From: a virus
DNA: 32,987 nucleotides
Direction: 5' to 3' (one strand)
IMG/VR virus record: IMGVR_UViG_3300032331_001279
Span: 1-32,987 of that record
Position numbers and translations under genes: made by a program. This document shows, piece by piece, positions 16,644 through 24,680 of the stretch. The notes under the pieces were generated by a model. The model saw nothing but the letters and a program-made list of their open reading frames with translations. It ran no database searches and was not told the origin of the DNA. How positions within the stretch are numbered: the stretch's first letter is position 1; every line of letters begins with the position of its first letter.

Positions 16644-17548
16644 ATAGAATATTAGCGACTCGGGGCGATGGCGCCTTTTATGAAACTACCTATGAGCGTC
16701 CTGTTTGTAGCGACAATGAAATAGGTGTAGTATCTATTATGACTGGTGTATGCCGCAGTGACATAGATATGATGTCAGGTAATTTTGGTCCACTGCCCCT
16801 ACACATGCAAGGACACGAAGGACTGGGTCAAGTGGTAGAAATTGGCAAGAATATCAAAGACGTTGATATCGGAGACTTTGTCGCTACACGTGGTGAACCT
16901 GCGTATGCCGACCAATACAATGTGCGCTGTGAAGAATATGTCCCTGTGCCAGAAGCGCACCCCCGCTACATATTGGAACCTGTGGCCTGCGGCATTAACA
17001 TTGTGTATCAAGCAGTACGTGAAATTGCAGAACGTGCAGGTCCAGGTAAGAGACTGCTTATATTAGGCAGCGGATTCCTTGCGTGGGTTGCATATAACAC
17101 ACTACTGCTCAATCACTTGGATGACTTTGAAATAACTGTAGTGGGAACCAGCAATAGAGACCTATGGGGAGATAGACTAAAACCCATTTATACAGGTACG
17201 TATGATGTTGTCATTGACTTGGGTGGCAGACCCACAGTGTTTACAGAAAACATTTTAAACAACGAAGCATTGGTTGTGTTCGGAGCACAGAAAACGGTTA
17301 CAACTGATTTCAGTAACTTACTTTGGAAAGCCTGTACAATGATCTTTCCTAGTCCAAGAACGGATCGTTTTTATAGTTGTATGCGCGATGCCGCATATTG
17401 GATCGAAAACGGTGATATCAATGTTGACAGTTTCTGGACAAAAGGCTATAATAGAGACACTGAGTGGCAACAGGCCTTCAGCGATGGAATCAACAGACCT
17501 CATGCTTACAGCAGAGGTTACATTAAATGGATAGATCATGGCAATTAA
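16640..17548 (+). CDS. Medium-chain (zinc-type) dehydrogenase/reductase
   Basis: 302 aa. GVCRSD with C38 and GHEGLGQVV with H59-E60 are the catalytic zinc site of the alcohol/sorbitol dehydrogenase family; EPVAC (113-117) and the Rossmann loop GSGFLA (143-148) follow. The structural-zinc four-cysteine lobe is absent. The C-terminal domain is shorter than in typical 340-aa enzymes. The ATG at 16640 is chosen over 16613 for its ATGA overlap. It probably oxidises a sugar alcohol or sugar hydroxyl together with the Gfo/Idh enzyme. Confidence 0.8.
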   Translation: MNRILATRGDGAFYETTYERPVCSDNEIGVVSIMTGVCRSDIDMMSGNFGPLPLHMQGHEGLGQVVEIGKNIKDVDIGDFVATRGEPAYADQYNVRCEEYVPVPEAHPRYILEPVACGINIVYQAVREIAERAGPGKRLLILGSGFLAWVAYNTLLLNHLDDFEITVVGTSNRDLWGDRLKPIYTGTYDVVIDLGGRPTVFTENILNNEALVVFGAQKTVTTDFSNLLWKACTMIFPSPRTDRFYSCMRDAAYWIENGDINVDSFWTKGYNRDTEWQQAFSDGINRPHAYSRGYIKWIDHGN

Positions 17549-18077
17549 TACAAGTGGACGTCAACAAGTAGATTATTTTGTTGGCATTGAAGTAGAAAAT
17601 ACTGCAATGAAAGGTCAAAAGACTTTGTTTGTAGTAGGAGTTAAACCTGTAGACGAAATCATTGCGCTTGCAGAAAAACACGATGTAAAACATTTGTACT
17701 TTGGTACAAGCCAAAGTTTTCATCCACACAGTCCTTATGACTGGGCCGCATGGGATGATATGATTAAACCTTTGTTGGTCAAAGACTATTGGGTTACGCT
17801 AGACTTTGGTGTTGAGTATTGTAAGGAAATTCACGAACAAGCATGGTGCGAATATAATACTTTTATTCCTATGATCAGTGTTAAGATTCCCTACATCAAA
17901 CTCTACAACTATAATGCTACAGTTAAAATTGATGACAACACTTGGGGTGATACCAATCCCGGTGTGTGGTGTCATCCACTAAACGAATTACTAACCAGGA
18001 ATGTATACACAGACTGGAAGGACTACACCGGAGATTTTCCTGTAACGCCAACACATAGTGGAAGTGAAGAAGAATGA
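17538..18077 (+). CDS. Conserved-looking hypothetical protein
   Basis: 179 aa, overlapping its neighbours by 11 and 4 bases. Compact soluble protein with Trp/Tyr-rich blocks (KHLYFGTSQSFHPHSPYDW, ISVKIPYIKLYNYNATVKI, TNPGVWCHPLNELL). It looks like a protein family shared by marine phages, but I do not recall a function. Its position beside the T-fold-like gene may indicate a nucleotide-related role; that is speculation. Confidence 0.7.
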   Translation: MAINTSGRQQVDYFVGIEVENTAMKGQKTLFVVGVKPVDEIIALAEKHDVKHLYFGTSQSFHPHSPYDWAAWDDMIKPLLVKDYWVTLDFGVEYCKEIHEQAWCEYNTFIPMISVKIPYIKLYNYNATVKIDDNTWGDTNPGVWCHPLNELLTRNVYTDWKDYTGDFPVTPTHSGSEEE

Positions 18078-18508
18078 ATCAAGAACAACGAGTAACTGTA
18101 GATAGGATCATGGAAGCCGCTGATCGTAAAATATGGATACGTTTTCAAAAAGAAGGTATTCATAAATACCCAGCGGCACTAGAAGATCCTAAATTAGCAG
18201 ATGTACAATTCCTTGGTTTTCCTCATCGTCATATTTTCCATTTCCGGGTGTGGATTGATGTGTTCCACAATGACCGGGATGTTGAGTTCATACAATTCAA
18301 ACGCTGGTGCGAATCGCTGTATAACGGTGACAATTCCGTTCTAGCACTAGACTACAAGTCATGCGAAATGATCGCAGATGATTTGTATGTACAAATTGCT
18401 GCTAAATATCCAAAACGCACAGTATGGATTGAGGTCAGCGAAGACAGTGAAAATGGTGCATTAATCAAATACGAATTAACAAAACCCTACAACTCAATCA
18501 AAATTTAA
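18074..18508 (+). CDS. Candidate T-fold (QueD/PTPS-like) protein with HRHxxH motif
   Basis: 144 aa. FPHRHIFHF (49-57) gives H51, H53 and H56, comparable to the zinc ligands of PTPS/QueD; HNDRDVEFIQFKR resembles the strand-loop that ends in a D-F-x-x-L-K pattern; SCEMIADDLYVQIAAKYP resembles the P-T-x-E-N-L-A helix; and WIEVSED (118-124) resembles the C-terminal V-x-V-x-E-T with E120 and E123. The order matches a T-fold. It lacks the exact QueD motifs, so it is not a standard QueD. In a 7-deazaguanine phage it could process CDG or a related base. The assignment is my own pattern matching. Confidence 0.5.
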   Translation: MNQEQRVTVDRIMEAADRKIWIRFQKEGIHKYPAALEDPKLADVQFLGFPHRHIFHFRVWIDVFHNDRDVEFIQFKRWCESLYNGDNSVLALDYKSCEMIADDLYVQIAAKYPKRTVWIEVSEDSENGALIKYELTKPYNSIKI

Positions 18509-18511
18509 TAA

Positions 18512-19120
18512 ATGATTGATCACTCAGAATATTTTAATCACAGGCGACATGATCTAGATATGAAAGAGATTGTTCCCGATAGAACCAATCCATTAACAAT
18601 TCTTGGAAAATTTGATGGGACATGGTTCGGTGAATTAGAAGATGCTTTAAAAACTTCTAATTCAATTTGTTATAGGGATAGACCTATTCATAAAGATTAT
18701 TTGTACGAAGTCTACGATTTATCTGTATGCCCGACTATACAAAAAATGCCCAAAGCATTGGGATTTGTTGAGGGGTACTATAAAGTACAAATTCAATCAC
18801 AGAAGCCAGGGTGTATTATGTCTAGGCATGTTGATCCCCCCGAAGGATATAAAATGGTTCCCGAGGAGTTACAGCATAAAGGAATTAGAGTATTGGTTAT
18901 GCTAACTCCATGGGAGTACGGACAAATTATGGGATTCAATAACGAAATATGGAGAGAGTGGGAAGCAGGTACTATAATCCATTGTGATTTTCTAAATGTA
19001 ATTCATTTTACAGCCAATTGCAGTAGTACTAGCAGACCAATTTTATCAATTCAAGGCCTAGCAAGTGATCGATTAATCGAAATGATCAACAGCAAACAAA
19101 AAAATATTATTAACATTTAA
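18512..19120 (+). CDS. 2-oxoglutarate/Fe(II) oxygenase-like cupin-fold protein
   Basis: 202 aa. SRHVDPP gives an H106-x-D108 metal pair, VIHFTAN gives H165, and SRPILSIQG gives R175 at the 2-oxoglutarate position; between them lies WEAGTIIHCDF, typical of aspartyl/asparaginyl hydroxylase-like phage proteins. It would hydroxylate a protein residue, nucleotide or sugar. No clear ribosome binding site precedes it, and its codon use is AT-richer than its neighbours, suggesting a cargo gene. The substrate is unknown. Confidence 0.7.
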   Translation: MIDHSEYFNHRRHDLDMKEIVPDRTNPLTILGKFDGTWFGELEDALKTSNSICYRDRPIHKDYLYEVYDLSVCPTIQKMPKALGFVEGYYKVQIQSQKPGCIMSRHVDPPEGYKMVPEELQHKGIRVLVMLTPWEYGQIMGFNNEIWREWEAGTIIHCDFLNVIHFTANCSSTSRPILSIQGLASDRLIEMINSKQKNIINI

Positions 19121-19135
19121 TCTTAGGAGAATAAA

Positions 19136-19339
19136 ATGGGACAACCTAAATGGGTAGAAAAATATCTGCGTATGAAGCCCGAAGTCAATCAAATTTTCAA
19201 CGACTTAGAAGGCTACAAAGATTACTGTAGACTTAACATGTTGAAGTTCGACGAAAAGGATTTGTATCGCAGTGAACAATACCGCAAATACGAAAAATAT
19301 CGTAACTGGTTAAACCGTCAAGCAGAAGCACATAGATAA
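19136..19339 (+). CDS. Small basic hypothetical protein
   Basis: 67 aa, charged and helical with many Tyr and Arg residues (YLRMKPEVNQIFNDLE...YRKYEKYRNWLNRQ). Clear AGGAGA ribosome binding site. Stop overlaps the glycosyltransferase ATG as TAATG. Function unknown. Confidence 0.7.
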   Translation: MGQPKWVEKYLRMKPEVNQIFNDLEGYKDYCRLNMLKFDEKDLYRSEQYRKYEKYRNWLNRQAEAHR

Positions 19340-20433
19340 TGTCTAAGATTTGGTTAGTTGATTTAGAAGCAGTTGAAACAAGGTACACGGCTCAGTGGAA
19401 AAGCCATGTACCTAAACTTTTACAAAAGGCAGGACACAATGTGGAAATTATCTCAGGCCCTGAAGATATACCTAGTGCTACTACTCCCGGTGCTTTTCTT
19501 AATTTCGGTGGGACTAATATATACAAAGCTAACCAAGTTGAGCAAATCAGTCGGCTATTTTGTAGCGGATCCATTCATGCTGGCGACCATTTTGTTTTTA
19601 CTGATGCTTGGCATCCAGGCATTATAAACTTAAGGTACATGAGTGAACTACTGAATATTCCAGTGGTCACACACGGACTATGGCATGCTGGCAGTTATGA
19701 TCCTCAAGACTTCCTTGGACGCTTGGTTGGCAAAAAGAAATGGGTTAGACACGCTGAAAAAAGTTTTTATCATGCGTTTGATCATAACTACTTTGCCACT
19801 GAGTTCCATGTTAAGTTGTTCATAGATGAATTACTTGAAGATGGATACCCTAGTGAAAATGCTTGGTATGAAGAAGACTTTGCCGAGCGATACGATGACG
19901 GCAAAATGGTTCGTACTGGATGGCCCATGGAGTATATGGACAATGCATTGACTCCATATAAAGATATGACTAAGCGAGACCTTATTGTGTTTCCACATCG
20001 TATTGCTCCAGAAAAGCAAGTAGAGATTTTCAGAGACTTAAAAGAACAACTACCACAATATGAGTTTGTTGTTTGTCAGGATCGAGAGCTTACTAAAAAT
20101 GAATATCATAACTTATTAGGCGAAGCTAAGATGGTGTTTAGCTGTAGTTTACAAGAAACATTGGGTATTGGCTGTTATGAAGGTGCGCTGGTAGGGGCTA
20201 TTCCATTGGTTCCAGATCGTTTAAGTTATACTGAAATGTATTACGATACATTCAAATATCCCAGCGAGTGGACTGAAAGTTTTGATGCATATACCGCGCA
20301 TCGACCAAACTTGTGTCGACTGATTATAGAACATATAGCTAATTACGATACACGACTTCCACAATTACGCAAGCAGGCAGATGATTTAACCAATAACTTC
20401 TTCAGCGCAAATGAGTTCCTCAAACGCCTTTGA
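19339..20433 (+). CDS. Glycosyltransferase, GT-B fold, family 4-like
   Basis: 364 aa. The C-terminal nucleotide-sugar-binding part contains SLQETLGIGCYEGALVGAIPLVPD (around residues 271-294), with the E-x7-E pattern of GT4 enzymes. The N-terminal half has the Rossmann-like layout of the acceptor domain (VTHGLWHAGSYD). It would transfer a sugar from a nucleotide donor to a surface polymer or phage target. The aminotransferase overlaps its end by 23 bases, linking the two. Confidence 0.75.
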   Translation: MSKIWLVDLEAVETRYTAQWKSHVPKLLQKAGHNVEIISGPEDIPSATTPGAFLNFGGTNIYKANQVEQISRLFCSGSIHAGDHFVFTDAWHPGIINLRYMSELLNIPVVTHGLWHAGSYDPQDFLGRLVGKKKWVRHAEKSFYHAFDHNYFATEFHVKLFIDELLEDGYPSENAWYEEDFAERYDDGKMVRTGWPMEYMDNALTPYKDMTKRDLIVFPHRIAPEKQVEIFRDLKEQLPQYEFVVCQDRELTKNEYHNLLGEAKMVFSCSLQETLGIGCYEGALVGAIPLVPDRLSYTEMYYDTFKYPSEWTESFDAYTAHRPNLCRLIIEHIANYDTRLPQLRKQADDLTNNFFSANEFLKRL

Positions 20434-21022
20434 TATAATATTACAGTTTGAACAAGAACTGGCAGAGTTTACTGGAGCTCCGTATGCAATTATGACTGAT
20501 TGTTGTACCCATGCGATCGAACTGTGCATGAGACATGATCGTGTAGAGTTTTGTACATTCACTCCTTTTACATATCTAAGCATACCCATGCTCATGCACA
20601 AACTAGACATCGAGTATGCGTATGAAGAGGATGATCCTGCTCAATGGATCGGTGAGTACCGTTTTCTATCAACTAGAATCTGGGATAGCGCACGTAGGCT
20701 AGAAAAGGATATGTATAAACAGGACCAGATGCAATGCCTTAGTTTTGGACACAGCAAGCCTTTACAAATAGGTCGCGGTGGTGCTATACTATTAGATGAC
20801 AAACAAGCGTATGAGGAAATAATTTTAATGCGTTATGATGGCCGCGACCTAAATAATATACCCTGGACAAAACAACAAAAGTTTAAAGTTGGTTACCACT
20901 ATAAACCCACCCCAGAGGAAGCGGAGATTGGCATTAAACTATTGGAAGGTATTCGAGTTAATCAACCCAAACCCGAATATGTTGAATATGCAGATCTAAG
21001 ACAATTTACTATTACGGATTAA
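20411..21022 (+). CDS. DegT/DnrJ/EryC1-type sugar aminotransferase, shortened
   Basis: 203 aa against about 360-400 for normal members. The N-terminal substrate-loop block FEQELAEFTGAPYAIMTDCCTHAIEL, a WDSARRL block with D92 in place of the usual E-D-A-A, and SFGHSKPLQIGRGG with the PLP lysine K116 are all recognisable. The large C-terminal domain is reduced to a short GYHYKPTPEEAEIGIKLLE tail. It may be a minimal active enzyme or have lost catalysis. DNA shows no stop or frameshift. It overlaps the glycosyltransferase, pointing to amino-sugar synthesis. Confidence 0.78.
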   Translation: MSSSNAFDIILQFEQELAEFTGAPYAIMTDCCTHAIELCMRHDRVEFCTFTPFTYLSIPMLMHKLDIEYAYEEDDPAQWIGEYRFLSTRIWDSARRLEKDMYKQDQMQCLSFGHSKPLQIGRGGAILLDDKQAYEEIILMRYDGRDLNNIPWTKQQKFKVGYHYKPTPEEAEIGIKLLEGIRVNQPKPEYVEYADLRQFTITD

Positions 21023-21023
21023 T

Positions 21024-21764
21024 ATGACAGAACCAGTATCAACAGATAACATAGACGACAAAGGTTATGAAATAGGTTACCTAGGTGGTGCTATTCGTGC
21101 TAGAATGAAACGCGAAGGCAAACGTTTCTGGGCAGGCGACAACATTAGCGAATACATCAAAGATGACTTTGATAAAAACGAGCTTATTGAAGAAGCCACT
21201 CGAGCATTCGAAGGTGTGCTCGATGCATTGCTTATTGATAGAGAAACCGACCCTAACAGCAAAGGCACAGCACGTCGCCTGGCTAAAATGTATTTTAACG
21301 AAATTATGGCAGGTAGATATGAACCAGGACCAGACGCAACAGCGTTTCCTAATGATAGTGAAGACCGTTACGAAGGCATGCTTGTTGTTCGTAGTGAGCT
21401 TCGTAGTATGTGTAGCCATCATCATCAGCCTGTTACTGGCGTTGCTTATATTGGAATCATTGCCGCAAACAAACTCATTGGATTGTCCAAGTACACACGT
21501 ATTGCCCAATGGTGTGCTCGTAGAGGAACCCTACAGGAAGAATTGTGTAATGACATAGCTAAAGAAATTATGAAGGCCACAGACAGTGAAAATGTTGGCG
21601 TTTATATTCAAGCAGTACACGGATGTTGCGAGAATCGTGGTATTATGGCACACAGTAGTCTAACACAGACCACTGTGTTAAAAGGTGCCTTTACCACTGA
21701 CTCGGGAACGAAGAAAGAATTCTTCGACAACATTAAACTACAACAAGATTTTGCCCCACGTTAA
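21024..21764 (+). CDS. folE: GTP cyclohydrolase I (FolE)
   Basis: 246 aa. Converts GTP to 7,8-dihydroneopterin triphosphate, the first step of both folate and 7-deazaguanine synthesis. SMCSHHHQP carries zinc ligands C130 and H133, HGCCENRG carries H199 and C201, and ANKLIGLSKYTRI with WCARRGTLQEEL is the family core. The N-terminal 100 residues include an extension relative to short bacterial forms. No other folate gene is present; with queD, queE and dpdA in the window it most likely serves the deazaguanine pathway. No Shine-Dalgarno is obvious. Confidence 0.93.
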   Translation: MTEPVSTDNIDDKGYEIGYLGGAIRARMKREGKRFWAGDNISEYIKDDFDKNELIEEATRAFEGVLDALLIDRETDPNSKGTARRLAKMYFNEIMAGRYEPGPDATAFPNDSEDRYEGMLVVRSELRSMCSHHHQPVTGVAYIGIIAANKLIGLSKYTRIAQWCARRGTLQEELCNDIAKEIMKATDSENVGVYIQAVHGCCENRGIMAHSSLTQTTVLKGAFTTDSGTKKEFFDNIKLQQDFAPR

Positions 21765-21779
21765 TTTAAGGAGAACATT

Positions 21780-22283
21780 ATGGCATTATGGACTGTAAGC
21801 ACACATTATAAAAAGAACGTTCAAGAAGTTGAAACATATACTCAACGCGGTGACGGCAAAGGTAAAGTAACTGTTACTAATGGATTCCGTTGGGGATCTT
21901 GGGAAGTTACCACTACTGATGACAATCCGCCCGAGTTTGAATTTACTGAAGTACCCGGAGGTGATGGTGCCAAAGACAGTATCGACATGTTAGAGTGCGA
22001 GTACAACAATATTGAAAGTGTTGAACTACTCAGCATGGATGACGGTGGTTGCTGGTATGACATCGAGATCGAAGGACTAGACGAAGAAGCTGAAGAAGAA
22101 ATTCGTGAGTTCTTAGATGAAAACAGTCCATATGAACTAGAAGAACGTGATGACGGTTGGATGCAAGACGACAGTGCATGGTGGATCTGGGGACCAATTG
22201 AGATCTGCAATGAAGCTGGAGAAACTGTGCGTATTATCTGTGCTGACGCAGATGGCAATGTCATCGACTTCAAGGACGAATGA
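21780..22283 (+). CDS. Acidic hypothetical protein
   Basis: 167 aa, very acidic, with a long Glu/Asp-rich centre (LDEEAEEEIREFLDE) and Trp-rich ends. Strong AAGGAG ribosome binding site. Such acidic proteins can mimic DNA or bind basic proteins, but I have no family match. The N-terminal LWTVSTHYKKNV reads like a phage conserved protein. Confidence 0.75.
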   Translation: MALWTVSTHYKKNVQEVETYTQRGDGKGKVTVTNGFRWGSWEVTTTDDNPPEFEFTEVPGGDGAKDSIDMLECEYNNIESVELLSMDDGGCWYDIEIEGLDEEAEEEIREFLDENSPYELEERDDGWMQDDSAWWIWGPIEICNEAGETVRIICADADGNVIDFKDE

Positions 22284-22492
22284 TGAGACCTGCAGACGCC
22301 GCCGGCAAAATATTGGATCGTGTAATGAACTTAAAAACTTACGTAGTTGAAGTAGCATTACCTGAAGAATTCGAATTCACTGGCAAAGTGCCATACGATT
22401 TGACAATTAAGGACGGAATTGTTAGAATAGAAATTCCCGCACTTAATGAAAAAGAAGCCGCATCTAAAGCTCGGCAATTCTTAAATGCATGA
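22280..22492 (+). CDS. Small hypothetical protein
   Basis: 70 aa. Starts in an ATGATGA overlap with the acidic gene, so either of two adjacent ATGs (22280 or 22283) may be used. Sequence suggests a beta-rich domain (TYVVEVALPEEF) and a helical C-terminus. Function unknown. Confidence 0.7.
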   Translation: MMRPADAAGKILDRVMNLKTYVVEVALPEEFEFTGKVPYDLTIKDGIVRIEIPALNEKEAASKARQFLNA

Positions 22493-22722
22493 AAGCCGCA
22501 AGCATCAAAATATGGGTCACTGCATTGACCGATGCGGCACCCATAGTCACTGAATCAGCGGCCGAGCTATTGTATTATCGTGCGGTCACTGCTTGGGCAA
22601 CCGATACTAAATTTGAAATTCAAGATGGTCGAGGCGGATGGGTAGACTTGACAAAGCTCTACGAACAATGTAAAATATTAACTTTACTTAAAGGAGAACA
22701 CAATGGCAACGAAGAAAATTAG
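22489..22722 (+). CDS. Small hypothetical protein
   Basis: 77 aa, starting on an ATGA overlap with the preceding gene and overlapping the next by 20 bases. Its last codons contain the ribosome binding site of the following gene. Function unknown. Confidence 0.6.
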   Translation: MKAASIKIWVTALTDAAPIVTESAAELLYYRAVTAWATDTKFEIQDGRGGWVDLTKLYEQCKILTLLKGEHNGNEEN

Positions 22723-22909
22723 CAAAATCGCAGACAAACTGGACAAAGTAAACGAATCATTTACAGTCAACATGTATGACAATGGCTTTATGATTGAAAT
22801 TGGTGGTCGTAAAAATGACGACTGGAAAACAGCAAAGATCATGGTTCCCACTATTGATGAACTAGTTGTGCTGATCAAAGAAGCCGCAGACATGGAGCGC
22901 GATAGTTGA
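22703..22909 (+). CDS. Small hypothetical protein
   Basis: 68 aa with the strong ribosome binding site AAGGAGA. Charged N-terminal helix followed by a beta-rich region (MYDNGFMIEIGGRK). Stop overlaps the next start as TTGA. Function unknown. Confidence 0.7.
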   Translation: MATKKISKIADKLDKVNESFTVNMYDNGFMIEIGGRKNDDWKTAKIMVPTIDELVVLIKEAADMERDS

Positions 22910-23253
22910 TTGGCACAATAAAAACAACTAGTAAGTATGTTGCAGTTACTGGCGGCCCTGCTGGTAACTATGTCAACAACAGTAATTACATGAGTGTTGG
23001 GGATTTACGATATAATACTAACAATCAGCAATTAGAACTGTACAATGGCAAAGACTGGCAACCCGTTAATCTAGGCACTTACCATGTTGATTTAAATCCA
23101 CATGCTGAAAATATACTTGACTGGGCCGCTAAAAAAATGTCCGAAGAACAAGAGCTTAAAGAGCGCATGGAAAAATACCCGGGTCTCAAAGATGCTTACG
23201 AGCAGTTTCAGATCATGGACGCACTAACAATGAAAGAAGAACAAAATGTTTAA
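22906..23253 (+). CDS. Hypothetical protein with virion-like N-terminus (TTG start)
   Basis: 115 aa. TTG start overlapping the previous stop as TTGA. Residues about 29-55 (MSVGDLRYNTNNQQLELYNG...W) follow the G-x-L-R-Y-N...W pattern common in phage tail and fibre domains, although this gene is among metabolic genes. A charged coiled-coil-like helix (SEEQELKERMEKY) follows. Function unknown. Confidence 0.68.
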   Translation: MIGTIKTTSKYVAVTGGPAGNYVNNSNYMSVGDLRYNTNNQQLELYNGKDWQPVNLGTYHVDLNPHAENILDWAAKKMSEEQELKERMEKYPGLKDAYEQFQIMDALTMKEEQNV

Positions 23254-23542
23254 ACGATGGTTACGAAATTGGTTAATGAATGACGAGTCAGAAAAACGCC
23301 AGCGAGCGGAGAAATATTCCAACTCTATTATCACCGGCGGCTCAACGTTCAACGCCGATGATCATCGTGTTAACACTTTAAGATTTAATGTCACTCCTGC
23401 AAGGGGAGGTGTTGTACTTACAGTTAAAAACTACGATCGTAAACGTGACGAAGACCATTGTACTGTTCACGTTCTCCATGACGGCCAAGACTTAGCCAAA
23501 GACATTGGCGACATTGTTAGTATGGAATTGTTGCGCTCATAA
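23246..23542 (+). CDS. Hypothetical protein
   Basis: 98 aa, overlapping the gene before it by eight bases. A basic amphipathic N-terminal helix (FKRWLRNWLM) precedes a beta-rich body (PARGGVVLTVKNYDRKRDEDHCTVHVL). It ends TAATG on the next start. Function unknown. Confidence 0.7.
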   Translation: MFKRWLRNWLMNDESEKRQRAEKYSNSIITGGSTFNADDHRVNTLRFNVTPARGGVVLTVKNYDRKRDEDHCTVHVLHDGQDLAKDIGDIVSMELLRS

Positions 23543-23883
23543 TGATTCGACTACCCCCAGGCTGTACTGTTGGCTATGGCATTCGCATAGACATTGACAA
23601 TTTATCAGATGACATCATCGAGTGGTATGAAACTGTTGGTGGTGTTATAACTGAAAGCAAACACTACGACCGTAGAGGTAAAGAACAAGTAACGACTTAT
23701 GTACAATATGGTAAGTCAAAGAAATGCCATTATCATCACAATGGTGAATCCAATGCTGTCAGACTTCATTTCCTTGGGGAAGATGCTAGTGTTGCCAGTA
23801 TGTTCTTGTTAAAGTTTATGGAACATGTAACTGACCATAACCTTAAGGAAGTGATGCACAGGATCGAGTACGATAAATACTAG
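23542..23883 (+). CDS. Hypothetical protein
   Basis: 113 aa, TAATG-coupled to the preceding gene. Contains a Lys/His-rich loop (SKKCHYHHNGESN) that might bind metal. Followed by one of the few intergenic gaps (77 bases), which carries a promoter. Function unknown. Confidence 0.7.
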   Translation: MIRLPPGCTVGYGIRIDIDNLSDDIIEWYETVGGVITESKHYDRRGKEQVTTYVQYGKSKKCHYHHNGESNAVRLHFLGEDASVASMFLLKFMEHVTDHNLKEVMHRIEYDKY

Positions 23884-23915
23884 TTCAATCCAGCGGCCTT
23901 TGAGCATCATCCCGC

Positions 23916-23944
23916 TATACAAATTCTGCTGCCTATGCTAAAAT
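23916..23944 (+). promoter_or_regulatory. Extended -10 sigma70-like promoter
   Basis: TATACA (23916-23921), a 17-base spacer and TAAAAT (23939-23944) with an upstream TGC, giving an extended -10. AGGAGA at 23950-23955 then precedes the methyltransferase ATG. It marks a new transcription unit. Confidence 0.6.
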
Positions 23945-23960
23945 TAACATAGGAGAACCA

Positions 23961-24680
23961 ATGAAAGATGTAAACAAGTTGCTAAACAAAAAATGGTTTG
24001 GCGGACTTTATCACATTTATAGTACTAACGACACATGGGAACAGTGGATTGATGAATTTGAATCATCGTATCAGTGGAGTGATCATGATGCTGAAAAGAT
24101 CATTAAAGTCTTAGGTAATAATCTACTTTATATAAAAGATAAAAACGTAATCGATCTTGCATGTAACCTTGGGTATTTTACTCTTGCTAGTAGTAATATC
24201 GGAGCAAAAAATGTAACAGGTGTTGAAGTAAGACAATTATATATTGATGTCTTCGATAAAGTTAAAACACATTGGCCGCATAACAATGTAACTGTGGTAA
24301 ATGCCAACTTAGAAAAAATTGATATATTAAATAATATATTGATCGATGTTGATACAATATTATACACAGGACATTTATATCACACTGTGAATCATTCATT
24401 TATCCTAAATGCATTTACAAAAAGTTCAGCTACATGTATAATAGTAGAATCAATAATTCCTAAATCCACTACTGAATTTAAAGAATCCGTTACAGATCCA
24501 TTAAATGGGTATATCGATGAAAGCACACTTATGGTAAATGCTCGTGCTCCTTCGATAGCTGAAACAAAAAATATGATATCTTCACTGGGATGGACTGTTG
24601 TCAGTGAAGATATCATTAATAGTTTTAACCCAAAAAGATTTGTAATTACAGCAACACGAAACACAGGAGAACAAACATGA
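23961..24680 (+). CDS. SAM-dependent methyltransferase (CmoB-like fold)
   Basis: 239 aa. Motif I VIDLACNLGYFT (63-74) and motif II VTGVEVR with the acidic ribose-binding residue after it are clear; this arrangement with a short N-terminal region is like tRNA carboxymethyl/methoxyuridine methyltransferase relatives. It is AT-rich and has its own promoter, suggesting a recently acquired cargo gene. It overlaps queD by four bases. The substrate could be a nucleobase, a sugar or a small acid; unknown. Confidence 0.75.
   Translation: MKDVNKLLNKKWFGGLYHIYSTNDTWEQWIDEFESSYQWSDHDAEKIIKVLGNNLLYIKDKNVIDLACNLGYFTLASSNIGAKNVTGVEVRQLYIDVFDKVKTHWPHNNVTVVNANLEKIDILNNILIDVDTILYTGHLYHTVNHSFILNAFTKSSATCIIVESIIPKSTTEFKESVTDPLNGYIDESTLMVNARAPSIAETKNMISSLGWTVVSEDIINSFNPKRFVITATRNTGEQT

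Noticed and set aside
21081-21509. A 142-codon minus-strand frame and a 131-codon plus-strand frame inside folE
   Set aside because: FolE is clearly coding here with its zinc ligands; the others are shadows with unlikely composition.
21842-22273. A 143-codon minus-strand frame rich in Ser/Pro
   Set aside because: It is the complement of the acidic gene's GAA/GAT codons, which produces Ser-rich artefacts.
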